Both the position numbers and the translations under genes were made by a program. A stretch of DNA of 64,000 nt from Agrobacterium sp. AGB01 (GTDB lineage: Bacteria > Pseudomonadota > Alphaproteobacteria > Rhizobiales > Rhizobiaceae): the NCBI RefSeq assembly GCF_014851585.1, contig NZ_JACVAB010000003.1, forward strand, positions 1 to 64,000. Direction: 5' to 3'. How positions within the stretch are numbered: the stretch's first letter is position 1; each line of letters starts with the position of its first letter. Of the stretch, positions 8,464 through 16,831 are shown in pieces. The notes beneath the pieces are model-generated. The model was not told the origin of the DNA, did not search any database, and was given only the letters and a program-made list of their open reading frames with translations.

Positions 8464-9096
8464 ATGCCGAAGAAAAAGCCGACAGAAGATGATGGCCCTG
8501 AGCTGGTCAAAACGTGGGAGTTGCCAACCTCGGCAACGCTCGGATCGGCTGTACGCGCCAAAGGCATTCTGCAGGAAGTTCAGGCACGGCTTCCGATAAC
8601 CATTCGCAAGTCGATCGACCTTGATGTCGGCATACTCACGCTGGCATTACCGGAAACGTCGAGAACGACTTTTCGTGCCGCATCAGCAACGGTTTCCGAA
8701 GTGCTCGCCAATATTGCCAGCCTGCCGGTAATACCCCGGGAAATCGAAGACATCCTGACCATCTCGACAACGGAACGCCATCGGTGGCTGAATGATGGCC
8801 GATTGCTCAGTGCCGGGACGCGCACGGTGAAACTGCGAGGACGTGCGAAAAAGATCACCTTCCACGTCTTCGAGCCGAAGGTTGTCGAAGATCTGCTGGA
8901 CCGGGGAACGGTTGATGAATGGCGTGAAGAAGATGCCGCCGCCAAGCTTGAAAACAGACGGCGAGCAGCCTATCAGGCCAAACTTACGCGCTCGTTGAAA
9001 AAAGCCAGCAAGGACAAAACAAAAGCAAAACCCAACTCCGATGAGACCAACCTGTCAGGATGGGAAGATTTCGACCGCGACGGATTTTTACGCTAG
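8464..9096 (+). CDS. Protein of unknown function, 210 residues
   Basis: Not recognised. It is a soluble protein without signal peptide or membrane segment. Residues 25-80 are regular (ITIRKSIDLDVGILTLALPE) and a central segment of about 100-140 (STTERHRWLNDGRLLSAGT, then VKLRGRAKKITFHVFEP) looks like a compact helix-loop-strand unit that could bind nucleic acid. The region 155-185 is highly charged, with an Arg/Lys/Ala-rich helix and a Lys-rich stretch, and the end is acidic/aromatic (LSGWEDFDRDGFLR). The coding frame is long, with codon use like its neighbours and few alternatives, so I think the gene is real, but the ATG has no clear ribosome site. It sits between the TerC-family gene and convergent purU, with no operon partner to suggest a role. 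Confidence 0.65.
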   Translation: MPKKKPTEDDGPELVKTWELPTSATLGSAVRAKGILQEVQARLPITIRKSIDLDVGILTLALPETSRTTFRAASATVSEVLANIASLPVIPREIEDILTISTTERHRWLNDGRLLSAGTRTVKLRGRAKKITFHVFEPKVVEDLLDRGTVDEWREEDAAAKLENRRRAAYQAKLTRSLKKASKDKTKAKPNSDETNLSGWEDFDRDGFLR

Positions 9097-9133
9097 ATTT
9101 TTGAGCGGTAAGTAGTGAGATGCCTTGCTCGCA

Positions 9134-10015
9134 CTATCCCATACGTTCAGAAACATATTCGCCCGGCGATGCTGGAAATACCACGGTCTTGTTTCCATTC
9201 ATGAAGACGCGGTGATGAATATGCGCATGAATGGCGCGCGCCAACACTTGGCTTTCAACGTCACGGCCAAGGCTCACATAGTCCATCGCACTTTGCGCAT
9301 GGGTTACGCGCGTGGTGTCCTGCTCGATGATCGGCCCTTCATCGAGATCTGCGGTGACGTAATGCGCCGTCGCACCAATCAGCCGCACACCCCGCTCATA
9401 GGCCTGTTTGTAAGGGTTGGCGCCTTTGAAAGATGGCAGGAAAGAGTGGTGAATATTGATGATCCGGCCGGACATTTCCTGACACAGTTGGTCCGACAGA
9501 ACCTGCATGTAGCGAGCCAGCACAACAAGTTCCGCATTGGTATCATGGACAACCTGCAGGATCTCCGCTTCGGCCTCGGGCTTGGTCTCCGGCGTGACGC
9601 GGATGTGGTGAAAAGGAATGTCCTCATTTACCACCTGCTTTTGATAGTCGAGATGATTGGAAATCACCGCAACGATCTCCACCGGCAGCGCCCCTATGCG
9701 AGAACGGTACAGAAGATCATTCAGGCAATGGCCAAAGCGCGACACCATGATCACCACCTTGGCTTTGCGGGACTGGTCGTGGAATTCGTATCTCATGTCA
9801 AAATCTTTTGCGATGGATGCAAAGCCATCGGCCAGGGCGTCCCGGTCCGTTCCCTTCTCCGAAACAAAACTTAACCGCATGAAAAATCGGTCATTTTCCT
9901 GGTCGGTGAATTGTGAACTGTCGTTGATGTTGCATCCGCAGTCGGCCAGATAACCGGACACGGCGGCAACGATACCGCTTCGTGCGGGGCACGAGACTTT
10001 CATGATGTATGCCAT
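9134..10015 (-). CDS. purU: Formyltetrahydrofolate deformylase
   Basis: 293 residues. It hydrolyses 10-formyl-tetrahydrofolate to tetrahydrofolate and formate. The N-terminal ACT domain (about 1-80: SCPARSGIVAAVSGYLADCG) precedes a formyltransferase-type catalytic domain with KVVIMVSRFGHCLNDLLYR and the signature NIHHSFLPSFKGANPY. The catalytic Asn-His-Asp set seen in PurN/PurU enzymes is kept: Asn187 and His189 in NIHH, and Asp225 in TADLDEGPI. It lies last in the same-strand soxBDAG group, 81 bases after soxG. This is a common arrangement in alphaproteobacteria and makes sense because tetrameric sarcosine oxidase loads one-carbon units onto tetrahydrofolate, so purU can recycle the cofactor. 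Confidence 0.96.
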   Translation of the reverse strand: MAYIMKVSCPARSGIVAAVSGYLADCGCNINDSSQFTDQENDRFFMRLSFVSEKGTDRDALADGFASIAKDFDMRYEFHDQSRKAKVVIMVSRFGHCLNDLLYRSRIGALPVEIVAVISNHLDYQKQVVNEDIPFHHIRVTPETKPEAEAEILQVVHDTNAELVVLARYMQVLSDQLCQEMSGRIINIHHSFLPSFKGANPYKQAYERGVRLIGATAHYVTADLDEGPIIEQDTTRVTHAQSAMDYVSLGRDVESQVLARAIHAHIHHRVFMNGNKTVVFPASPGEYVSERMG

Positions 10016-10096
10016 ACTAACCTGCTCTCCCGCTCAACCCTATCACCAGGGTAAAATCCGCTTTCACAGTTTTCAATTTCGCTGCTGCACGATGTT

Positions 10097-10657
10097 TCAG
10101 ACGATTTCTGCAGCAAGTTCCTTGCAGCCGGTTTCGAGCAGATGGCCAAGATGCGGCGCAAAACTGTTCCAGATATCCATGCGGAACCGATCTACCGCAT
10201 CACGCCGCAGCACCACGGTTACACCGTCGAAATTTGTCCGACGCGCCTCACCAACAGGAATGGTATCGATGTCGCGGGCGCAGCCAAGTGTCAGCAGTTC
10301 GTTGGCCTGCGGCCCCTCGATCACCACCGTCACCTCGCGGCCGGAGATATCGACAAGACTATGCGGATGAGCCGCATAGATGTTTGCACAGGCAGCAACC
10401 AGACCCGCAACGTCATCCACCGGGCAATGGATCGTCCACTCATCCGGACCGAGGTGAACCACCTCGACTGCGCCTGAGGAAACACGCGCACCGATCCTGT
10501 TTGGCAAAACAAGACCAAGAGTATTGTTCAGCGGTGACAGGTCACCACGCGCCCGCAGCGACAAGCGCCCATTGGCCGAGGAAAGGCTGACCCGCGCAGC
10601 TTTGCTTTCGGCCAGCATACCTGAGGAGGGAAAAGAAACGCGCATATTCATGGTCAT
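10097..10657 (-). CDS. soxG: Sarcosine oxidase, gamma subunit
   Basis: 186 residues, the usual gamma size. In the heterotetrameric enzyme this is the small subunit packed against alpha, with a fold related to the aminomethyltransferase family but no active site of its own. The typical features are visible: LSSANGRLSLRARGDLSPLNNTLG near the start, VVHLGPDEWTIHCP in the middle, and SLVDISGREVTVVIEGPQANELLTLGC followed by FRMDIWNSFAPHLGHLLETG at the end. It begins seven bases after the soxA stop, so it is translationally coupled in the soxBDAG operon. Confidence 0.94.
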   Translation of the reverse strand: MTMNMRVSFPSSGMLAESKAARVSLSSANGRLSLRARGDLSPLNNTLGLVLPNRIGARVSSGAVEVVHLGPDEWTIHCPVDDVAGLVAACANIYAAHPHSLVDISGREVTVVIEGPQANELLTLGCARDIDTIPVGEARRTNFDGVTVVLRRDAVDRFRMDIWNSFAPHLGHLLETGCKELAAEIV

Positions 10658-10664
10658 CTCCAGA

Positions 10665-13655
10665 TCAGATCTTCAGGCGGGAGTTTTCGGGATCGACAAA
10701 CACCATGCCGGTAATTTTTGCGGCAATGGTGCGGTCCGGCATCGGGATGTATACCGTCTCACCGGTCCTCTCATGACCACCCTCCACCAGAGCCAGTGCA
10801 ATTGGCTGGCCAACCGCGTCCGAGTGGTAAGCGGAGGTCACGTGACCCACCATTTTCATCGGGATCGGCTGGTTTGGATCAAAGACAATCTGGGCACCCT
10901 CTTCCAGCTTCGAACGGTCTTCGGTCAGAAGGCCGACAAGGTGTTTGCGCCCCTTGGCGGTGAGGTCAGGGCGCGCAAGGCCACGTTTACCAACGAAGTC
11001 AGGTTTGTTCTTGCCAACCGCCCAGCCCATCGCTGCGTCGTAAGGCGTGACGGTGCCGTCCGTGTCCTGACCGACGATGATGTAACCCTTTTCGGCGCGC
11101 AACACGTGCATGGTTTCCGTGCCATAGGCGGTAATGCCATACTGCTGGCCGGCTTCCCAGAGACTTTCCCAAAGCTTGCGGCCAAGCGGTGCTGGCACAT
11201 TGACCTCAAAACCGATCTCACCGGTAAAGCTGACCCGGAACAGTCGCGCCGGCATTCCGGCCACCGTGCACTCCACACAGGACATGTGCGGGAAAGCCTC
11301 TTCCGTCAGCTCGACACCCTCGACCAGCGGTGCAAGCAGCTTCGCCGCATTTGGACCGTTCAGGGCGATGGTTGACCACTGTTCGGTGGTCGAGGTCAGC
11401 CAGACATTAAGGTCAGGCCATTCGGTCTGGAGGTAATCCTCCATCATGTTCAGAACCCGCGCCGCGCCGCCGGTGGTGGTGGTCACGTGGAAACGATCCT
11501 CCGTCATGCGGCCAATCACACCGTCATCACGAATGAAACCATCGTCACCCAGCAACAAGCCGTAACGGCAACGACCTGATGCCAGTTTGGTCCACGGATT
11601 GGTGTACATCCGGTTCATGAATTCAACGGCATCGGGACCGACGACTTCGATCTTACCAAGTGTCGAGGCATCGAAGATACCAACGCTGTCGCGCACCGCA
11701 CGGCATTCGCGGCCAACCGCTGCATCCATGTCTTCGCCGGGTTTTGGGAAATACCAGGCGCGGCGCCATTGGCCGACAGGCTCGTAGGCAGCGCCGTGCT
11801 CTTCGGCCCAGCCATCAATCTGTGTCTTGCGTGTTACCTCAAAATGTCCGCCACGGTGATACCCTGCAAAGGCGCCGAAGGTCGTCGGAGTGTAAGGCGG
11901 ACGGAATGTGGTCAGACCGACTTCCGGCTGGCGTTTCCCCAGGGCTTCGGCCGCAATATTCAGGCCGTTGATGTTGGACATCTTGCCCTGATCGGTCGCC
12001 ATGCCATTGGTGGTGTAACGTTTGACATGTTCGATCGAGCGCATGCCTTCACGAACCGCCAGTCGCAAGTCCTTGGCAGTCACGTCATTCTGGTAGTCGA
12101 CAAAGGCTTTTGCCTTTCCGGGATTACGGTCGCTTGGCAGTTCTGTATGCGAGACGCCTGTGCCTATCCGGTCATGATCCACCAGATAGCCGGAGGTAGC
12201 ACTTGTCTTGCCAAGCGCTTCTGCAACTTCACAGCCTCGTTCTGCACCGTCCTTCAGCGCAGCTTCAATGCCCCAAAGTCCCCGCCCTGCACCGGCAATC
12301 AGGCAATCTTCGTTGGTTACAGCAGGCAGGAAAGTGGTGCGTTCATCATCCCAGGCTATCTTGCCTTGGGTATGGGAAAAGAGATGCAAAGATGGTGTCC
12401 ATCCGCCCGACATCAGCACCGCATCGCAGGCGATAGGCTGTCCGGCGGCCACAGTAGAACCATTGACCGGGTTCACGCGAACCGAACTGACACGCAGCCG
12501 TCCCGACGTCGCCGTCACGGTATGCGACATCAGGACCGGGATGCCGAGTGTCCGGGCTTCATTCACCAGCTCTGGTCGTACGTCAGGCCGTGTATCGATG
12601 ATTGCCTGAACGCGAGCACCAGCACCATGAAGATCAAAAGCGGCATACCACGCACTGTCATGGCTGGTGACCACCACTGGTCTGTTGCCGACCTTAACGC
12701 CGTAACGGTTGAGATAGGTCTGGGCAGAACCGGCCAGCATTACCCCCGGACGATCATTGCCATGAAACACCAATGGCTTTTCCAGCGCACCCTGCGCCAG
12801 CACCACTTGGCGCGCCCGTACCCGCCACAGGCGTTCACGCGGCACATCCTGCGGCAGGGTTTCAAGGTGGTCGGTCAGCTTTTCGCATAGACCGATCATG
12901 TTCTGGTGATAATAGGCAATGGCTGTTGTCCGGGTCATGACCCGGACGCCCAAATCCTTCAATGCCTTCAGCTCATTTGCTAACCAGTTCCATGCAGGTT
13001 GACCATTGATTTGTGCCTGCGGCTCAGACAGCAAGGTACCGCCAGCCTCGGCATTTTCATCGACGACAACGACTTTCAGACCATCAACGGCGGCAGCGCG
13101 CGCAGCAGCCAGACCGGCTGGACCAGCACCGACGATCAGCACATCGCAGTGAAGGTTGCGCGAGGCATAATGGTCGGGGTCTTCTTCAGCCGGGGAAACA
13201 CCAAGTCCGGCCGCGGCCCGGATGAAAGGTTCATAGACCTTGTTCCAGAAGCTCTTCGGCCACATGAAGGTCTTGTAGTAGAAGCCAGCCGAAAACAGCA
13301 TATAGGCCATGTCGTTGATGGCGCCGACGTCAAACTTCAGGCTTGGATATTTGTTTTGGGATGTGGTCTCCAGACCGCTCCAGATTTCCTGCACGGTGGC
13401 GCGGGTATTCGGCTCGAACCGTCCTGCACCCCGTCGTGTACCGATCAGCGCGTTCGGCTCCTCGGAACCGGCGGCGACCGGACCACGTGGCCGGTGATAT
13501 TTGAAGGAGCGGCCCATCAGGTGCACGCCATTGGCAAGCAGTGCTGACGCAACCGTGTCACCCTTGGCGCCGCGATAGGTCTTGCCGTCAAAGGTGAAAC
13601 TTACAGGCTTGCTGGTATCGACCCGGCCACGGCCGGAAACGCGGTATGAGTTCAT
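10665..13655 (-). CDS. soxA: Sarcosine oxidase, alpha subunit
   Basis: 996 residues, full length. In the heterotetramer it binds NAD and, at its C-terminus, tetrahydrofolate, accepting the methylene group released from sarcosine to form 5,10-methylene-tetrahydrofolate. Domains in order: an N-terminal Fer2_4-like domain (VSFTFDGKTYRGAKGDTVASALLANG, about 15-100); a dinucleotide-binding domain with VLIVGAGPAGLAAARAA at about 175 and a second half around 400-500; and from about 610 a GcvT/T-protein aminomethyltransferase domain, with GRECRAVRDSVGIFDASTLGKIEV and the late motif TETMHVLRAEKGYIIVGQDTDGTVTP. The ATG overlaps the soxD stop by four bases (ATGA), showing translational coupling. Confidence 0.97.
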   Translation of the reverse strand: MNSYRVSGRGRVDTSKPVSFTFDGKTYRGAKGDTVASALLANGVHLMGRSFKYHRPRGPVAAGSEEPNALIGTRRGAGRFEPNTRATVQEIWSGLETTSQNKYPSLKFDVGAINDMAYMLFSAGFYYKTFMWPKSFWNKVYEPFIRAAAGLGVSPAEEDPDHYASRNLHCDVLIVGAGPAGLAAARAAAVDGLKVVVVDENAEAGGTLLSEPQAQINGQPAWNWLANELKALKDLGVRVMTRTTAIAYYHQNMIGLCEKLTDHLETLPQDVPRERLWRVRARQVVLAQGALEKPLVFHGNDRPGVMLAGSAQTYLNRYGVKVGNRPVVVTSHDSAWYAAFDLHGAGARVQAIIDTRPDVRPELVNEARTLGIPVLMSHTVTATSGRLRVSSVRVNPVNGSTVAAGQPIACDAVLMSGGWTPSLHLFSHTQGKIAWDDERTTFLPAVTNEDCLIAGAGRGLWGIEAALKDGAERGCEVAEALGKTSATSGYLVDHDRIGTGVSHTELPSDRNPGKAKAFVDYQNDVTAKDLRLAVREGMRSIEHVKRYTTNGMATDQGKMSNINGLNIAAEALGKRQPEVGLTTFRPPYTPTTFGAFAGYHRGGHFEVTRKTQIDGWAEEHGAAYEPVGQWRRAWYFPKPGEDMDAAVGRECRAVRDSVGIFDASTLGKIEVVGPDAVEFMNRMYTNPWTKLASGRCRYGLLLGDDGFIRDDGVIGRMTEDRFHVTTTTGGAARVLNMMEDYLQTEWPDLNVWLTSTTEQWSTIALNGPNAAKLLAPLVEGVELTEEAFPHMSCVECTVAGMPARLFRVSFTGEIGFEVNVPAPLGRKLWESLWEAGQQYGITAYGTETMHVLRAEKGYIIVGQDTDGTVTPYDAAMGWAVGKNKPDFVGKRGLARPDLTAKGRKHLVGLLTEDRSKLEEGAQIVFDPNQPIPMKMVGHVTSAYHSDAVGQPIALALVEGGHERTGETVYIPMPDRTIAAKITGMVFVDPENSRLKI

Positions 13656-13984
13656 TTCGACACCTCGGAGCGGACTGGCGAGCCGGCAGGAATACCCGGC
13701 AAAGAAGCAAGATCAGGACGTGGCTCGCCCGCACGGTAGGTGGTCAGGAAGCGGTCGCTGACTGTGTCACGCACGGCATTGAAGAAACGGCCACAGCCAT
13801 GCAGATGACGCCATCTTTCAAAATGCGGGCCTTTGGCGTTTTCACGGATGAACAGAAATTCTTCCCACTGCTCGTCCGTCTGTGACGAGGGATCAGCTGG
13901 GCGAATGACATGGGCCTGACCGGCATAGGTGAATTCGGCTTCTGGCAGCGTTTCGTTGCAATAGGGGCAATTGATCAGCAACAT
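13652..13984 (-). CDS. soxD: Sarcosine oxidase, delta subunit
   Basis: 110 residues. The small delta subunit carries a structural zinc ion in characterised heterotetrameric enzymes, and the ligand set is visible: Cys6 and Cys9 in NCPYCNETLPEAEF, a His in ERWRHLHGCGRFFNAVRDT and the Cys in the same segment. The family-typical RPADPSSQTDEQWEEFLFIRENAKGPHFERW stretch is present. It lies 12 bases after soxB and overlaps soxA by four bases. Confidence 0.95.
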   Translation of the reverse strand: MLLINCPYCNETLPEAEFTYAGQAHVIRPADPSSQTDEQWEEFLFIRENAKGPHFERWRHLHGCGRFFNAVRDTVSDRFLTTYRAGEPRPDLASLPGIPAGSPVRSEVSK

Positions 13985-13996
13985 ATCTTAAGCTCC

Positions 13997-15250
13997 TCAA
14001 TGAGCCACAGCCGCGGCAGCGGCCTCGTCGATCAGGCGGCCGGAGCGGAAGCGCTCCAGTGTGAAAGGTGCATTGATGGGATGCGGTTCGTTTTTCGCAA
14101 TGGTCCATGCAAAGGTGTGCGCAGCGCCCGGTGTGGCCTTGAACCCGCCGGTGCCCCAGCCGCAATTGACGTAGAGACCTTCAACCGGCGTTTTGCCGAG
14201 AATGGCCGAGCGGTCCGGTGTCACATCGACAATGCCGCCCCATTTGCGCAACATCCGCATGCGGTTGAAAATCGGGAAGATTTCCGTAATCGCTGCAATC
14301 GTGTGTTCGATCAGCGGCAAACCGCCCCGCTGCGAGTAGGATGTATACTGGTCGGTACCCGAACCGATCACCAGTTCACCCTTATCAGACTGGCTGATAT
14401 AGGCGTGAACGGCATTCGACATCACGACGCAAGGGAAAATCGGCTTGATCGGCTCAGAGACCAGTGCCTGCAACGGATAACTTTCCAGCGGCAGGCGAAC
14501 GCCTGCGGTTTCCATGACAACCGATGTATGGCCTGCGGCGGAAACAGCGACCTTCTTGGCCTTGATGAAACCTCTTGCGGTTTCGACGCCGGCAACGGAA
14601 CCGTCAGCATTACGGCGAATGGCCGTAACCGGGCAATTCTGGATGATGTCGACACCACGTGCTGCTGCACCGCGGGCATAACCCCAGGCGACCGCATCAT
14701 GACGTGCCGTGCCTGCACGCTCCTGCAACGCACCGCCCACGACAGGATAACGAGCATTGGGCGAAATGCTTAGCGGAGGGCAATATTCCTTGCATTCCTC
14801 AGCGCTCAGCCAACGATTATCGACGCCGTTGAGACGGTTGGAATGAATATGACGCTTGAAGCTCTGAACATCATGCACCGTATGGGCCAGCATCAGAACA
14901 CCGCGCCGCGAATACATGACGTTGTAGTTCAGTTCCTGGCTGAGATTTTCCCACAGGTCGACAGCGTGGTCGTAAAGCCGCGCACTTTCATCATAGAGGT
15001 AATTGGAACGGATGATCGTGGTGTTGCGGCCGGTATTTCCACCGCCAAGCCAACCCTTGTCGATGACAGCGACATTGGTAATGCCGTGCTGGCTCGCCAG
15101 ATAATAGGCGGCACCCAGACCATGACCGCCAGCGCCGACGATGATCACGTCATATTCGGCCTTTGGCGCGCTGTCGGGCCATTGCTCATCCCAGTTCTTG
15201 TGGCCGGTAAGGGCGTTCCGCAATAGGTTAAAGGCATTAAAGCGCGTCAT
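13997..15250 (-). CDS. soxB: Sarcosine oxidase, beta subunit
   Basis: 417 residues. This is the catalytic flavoprotein that oxidatively demethylates sarcosine to glycine, releasing the methyl carbon to folate and making hydrogen peroxide. It is a DAO-family protein with the FAD-binding motif DVIIVGAGGHGLGAAYYLA at about 34-52 and the partner WLGGGNTGRNTTIIRSNY. His184 in GTARHDAVAWGYARG corresponds to the histidine that holds covalent FMN in studied tetrameric enzymes (family knowledge). The C-terminal GLYVNCGWGTGGFKATPG is also typical. It is the first gene of the soxBDAG-purU run, divergent from a GlxA/AraC-type regulator across 85 bp. Confidence 0.97.
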   Translation of the reverse strand: MTRFNAFNLLRNALTGHKNWDEQWPDSAPKAEYDVIIVGAGGHGLGAAYYLASQHGITNVAVIDKGWLGGGNTGRNTTIIRSNYLYDESARLYDHAVDLWENLSQELNYNVMYSRRGVLMLAHTVHDVQSFKRHIHSNRLNGVDNRWLSAEECKEYCPPLSISPNARYPVVGGALQERAGTARHDAVAWGYARGAAARGVDIIQNCPVTAIRRNADGSVAGVETARGFIKAKKVAVSAAGHTSVVMETAGVRLPLESYPLQALVSEPIKPIFPCVVMSNAVHAYISQSDKGELVIGSGTDQYTSYSQRGGLPLIEHTIAAITEIFPIFNRMRMLRKWGGIVDVTPDRSAILGKTPVEGLYVNCGWGTGGFKATPGAAHTFAWTIAKNEPHPINAPFTLERFRSGRLIDEAAAAAVAH

Positions 15251-15304
15251 GAGCGGACCTGCTGGTTAGAACATCTCGTGATGAAAAATCTACGGAGATT
15301 TATT

Positions 15305-15329
15305 TGGACCCAGCTGGACAATTGCGTCC
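15305..15329. promoter_or_regulatory. Candidate operator: phased GGAC half-sites in the soxB/regulator divergent region
   Basis: TGGAC occurs at 15305-15309 and again at 15315-15319, and an inverted copy GTCC is at 15326-15329. The three GGAC/GTCC elements are spaced by 10 bp, so they sit on one face of the helix. They lie just upstream of the regulator start and inside the only shared promoter space. Binding by the adjacent AraC-type protein is inference. Confidence 0.35.
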
Positions 15330-15335
15330 CTTTGC

Positions 15336-16382
15336 ATGAATATTTGCGCCATGGCTCTACAACACCCCAAGAAACGTCTCAGTGTCGCCTTCCTGCTTGC
15401 CGACCGCTTTACGCTGTCGGCATTTGCAAATTTTGTGGATGTTTTGCGCTTGGCTGCCGATGAAGCAGACCGTTCCCGGCCTATCTTGTGCGAATGGTCG
15501 GTACTGTCGGCTACCATGGACAGCGTGCGGTCAAGTTGCGGCGTAAAGGTGCAGCCCGATACCCGTCTCACCCAGGCGAAAGATTATGATTATATCGTCG
15601 TCGTGGGCGGGTTGATTGGTGACCAGAGTGCGTTGGATTCGGAAACGCTGCGTTTTCTCCAGTCGCGAGCAACAGCCGGCCTCCCTGTTGTTGGTCTGTG
15701 TACAGGTGTTTTTATCTTGCATGAGGCAGGTCTACTGAATGGTTATCGCTGCTGTGTAAGCTGGTTTCACCATCAGGATTTTCTGGACCGCTTCGATACC
15801 GAACAACTGGTTGCAGATCAGATCTTTGTGGTGGATCGCAACCGCCTGACTTGTTCCGGCGGTCACAGTGCCGCGCATCTGGCAGCCTTTTTGGTCGAGC
15901 GGCATATCGGTCAGTCGGCGGCGATCAAAAGCCTCAACATCATGATGATCGACAACGCGCTGAGCGGTGAAAAACCTCAACCTGGGCAACAAAGCTCAAG
16001 GCGGGCCAATGATCCGCTTGTCAAAAAGTCCATCCTTCGCATGCAACAAAATATCGAGACCCCAAAGACAATCGCGGAGATCGCCGAGGATCTTGGCGTT
16101 GGACGGCGCAGTCTGGAACGGCGGTTTTTCAGTGATCTGGGCGCGACGCCATCAAAGATTTATCTGGAAATTCGCCTTGAGAGAGCGCTCTCGCTGCTGC
16201 GCACGACGGACGAAACCGTCACGCAAATTGCGCTGGCGAGTGGTTTTTGCGATGCCCCACACCTGACCAGGCTTTTGCGGGCCGAGCGTGGAATGAGCCC
16301 AAGCGAATTTAGAAAAACGCATCTGAGACAGGGCGCGCCGACCGGGGAGTTTGCTGTCGGCGTTTTGGTGCCGCAAACCTAA
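15336..16382 (+). CDS. GlxA-family transcriptional regulator (DJ-1/PfpI domain plus AraC helix-turn-helix)
   Basis: 348 residues. Residues about 14-190 form a class I glutamine-amidotransferase-like (DJ-1/PfpI) domain, with YIVVVGGLIGD and the elbow VVGLCTGVFILHEAGLLNG, then SGGHSAAHLAAFLVERHIG. The C-terminal 100 residues are a two-part AraC DNA-binding domain (TIAEIAEDLGVGRRSLERRF and TVTQIALASGFCDAPHLTRLLRAERGMSPSEFRK). Regulators of this architecture, such as GbdR and SouR of Pseudomonas, control glycine-betaine and sarcosine catabolism. Given its divergent position next to soxB, I infer that this one activates the sox-purU operon in response to sarcosine or a related methylamine. Two close in-frame ATGs exist (15336 and 15351) and neither has a strong ribosome site. 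Confidence 0.9.
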   Translation: MNICAMALQHPKKRLSVAFLLADRFTLSAFANFVDVLRLAADEADRSRPILCEWSVLSATMDSVRSSCGVKVQPDTRLTQAKDYDYIVVVGGLIGDQSALDSETLRFLQSRATAGLPVVGLCTGVFILHEAGLLNGYRCCVSWFHHQDFLDRFDTEQLVADQIFVVDRNRLTCSGGHSAAHLAAFLVERHIGQSAAIKSLNIMMIDNALSGEKPQPGQQSSRRANDPLVKKSILRMQQNIETPKTIAEIAEDLGVGRRSLERRFFSDLGATPSKIYLEIRLERALSLLRTTDETVTQIALASGFCDAPHLTRLLRAERGMSPSEFRKTHLRQGAPTGEFAVGVLVPQT

Positions 16383-16475
16383 CACTGACACATGTCCCAA
16401 TAAGACAATTTCGATATTCTGATTTGCGACACAACGTTTTACTCAGGACGGAGAAAACCGCCTGAATTAGATGCT

Positions 16476-16703
16476 TTAGTGGTGGGCTGTCATATCATTG
16501 AGAGCCTTATGGCGGGCCATGGCATCCTGCAGATCTGGCACAGTTCTGTGGCCTTCCCGGAAAAGATTGATGCAAATCTCAGCTGCAATGCTGACATCCG
16601 GATCATCTTTTTTCAACGCGTGATGGCTGCGCCACTCATGTAAAGCAGTATCAATAATTTTTAGTTCAATAGGTCCAAAGGTGGTTTCAAAAAACGATGG
16701 CAT
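16476..16703 (-). CDS. Small conserved alphaproteobacterial protein of unknown function
   Basis: 75 residues from the ATG at 16703, chosen because GGAGGT lies nine bases upstream; the longer frame from 16727 would place that ribosome site inside the gene. The sequence is one compact helical domain: FETTFGPIELKIIDTALHEW, then KKDDPDVSIAAEICINLFREG, then HRTVPDLQDAMARH. I recall similar short proteins with an FGPxEL...EIAAxIxxLFxxG pattern as common unannotated genes in Rhizobiales. The function is unknown. It is isolated between the GlxA-type regulator and the secretion operon. Confidence 0.72.
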   Translation of the reverse strand: MPSFFETTFGPIELKIIDTALHEWRSHHALKKDDPDVSIAAEICINLFREGHRTVPDLQDAMARHKALNDMTAHH

Positions 16704-16831
16704 TACAATGTGACCTCCACAACGCAACGCGATGTAGGAGTCAGGTTTGATAATTCAAGACAGCGAATGGCAAATGTCTAAGATGTGAGTGCGACGTGAA
16801 ATATGACTTGCCAACGGACGAAAACAGGTGA

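Noticed and set aside
11769-12890. Plus-strand frame of 373 codons within soxA
   Set aside because: Antisense shadow of a well-conserved enzyme gene; the product resembles nothing.
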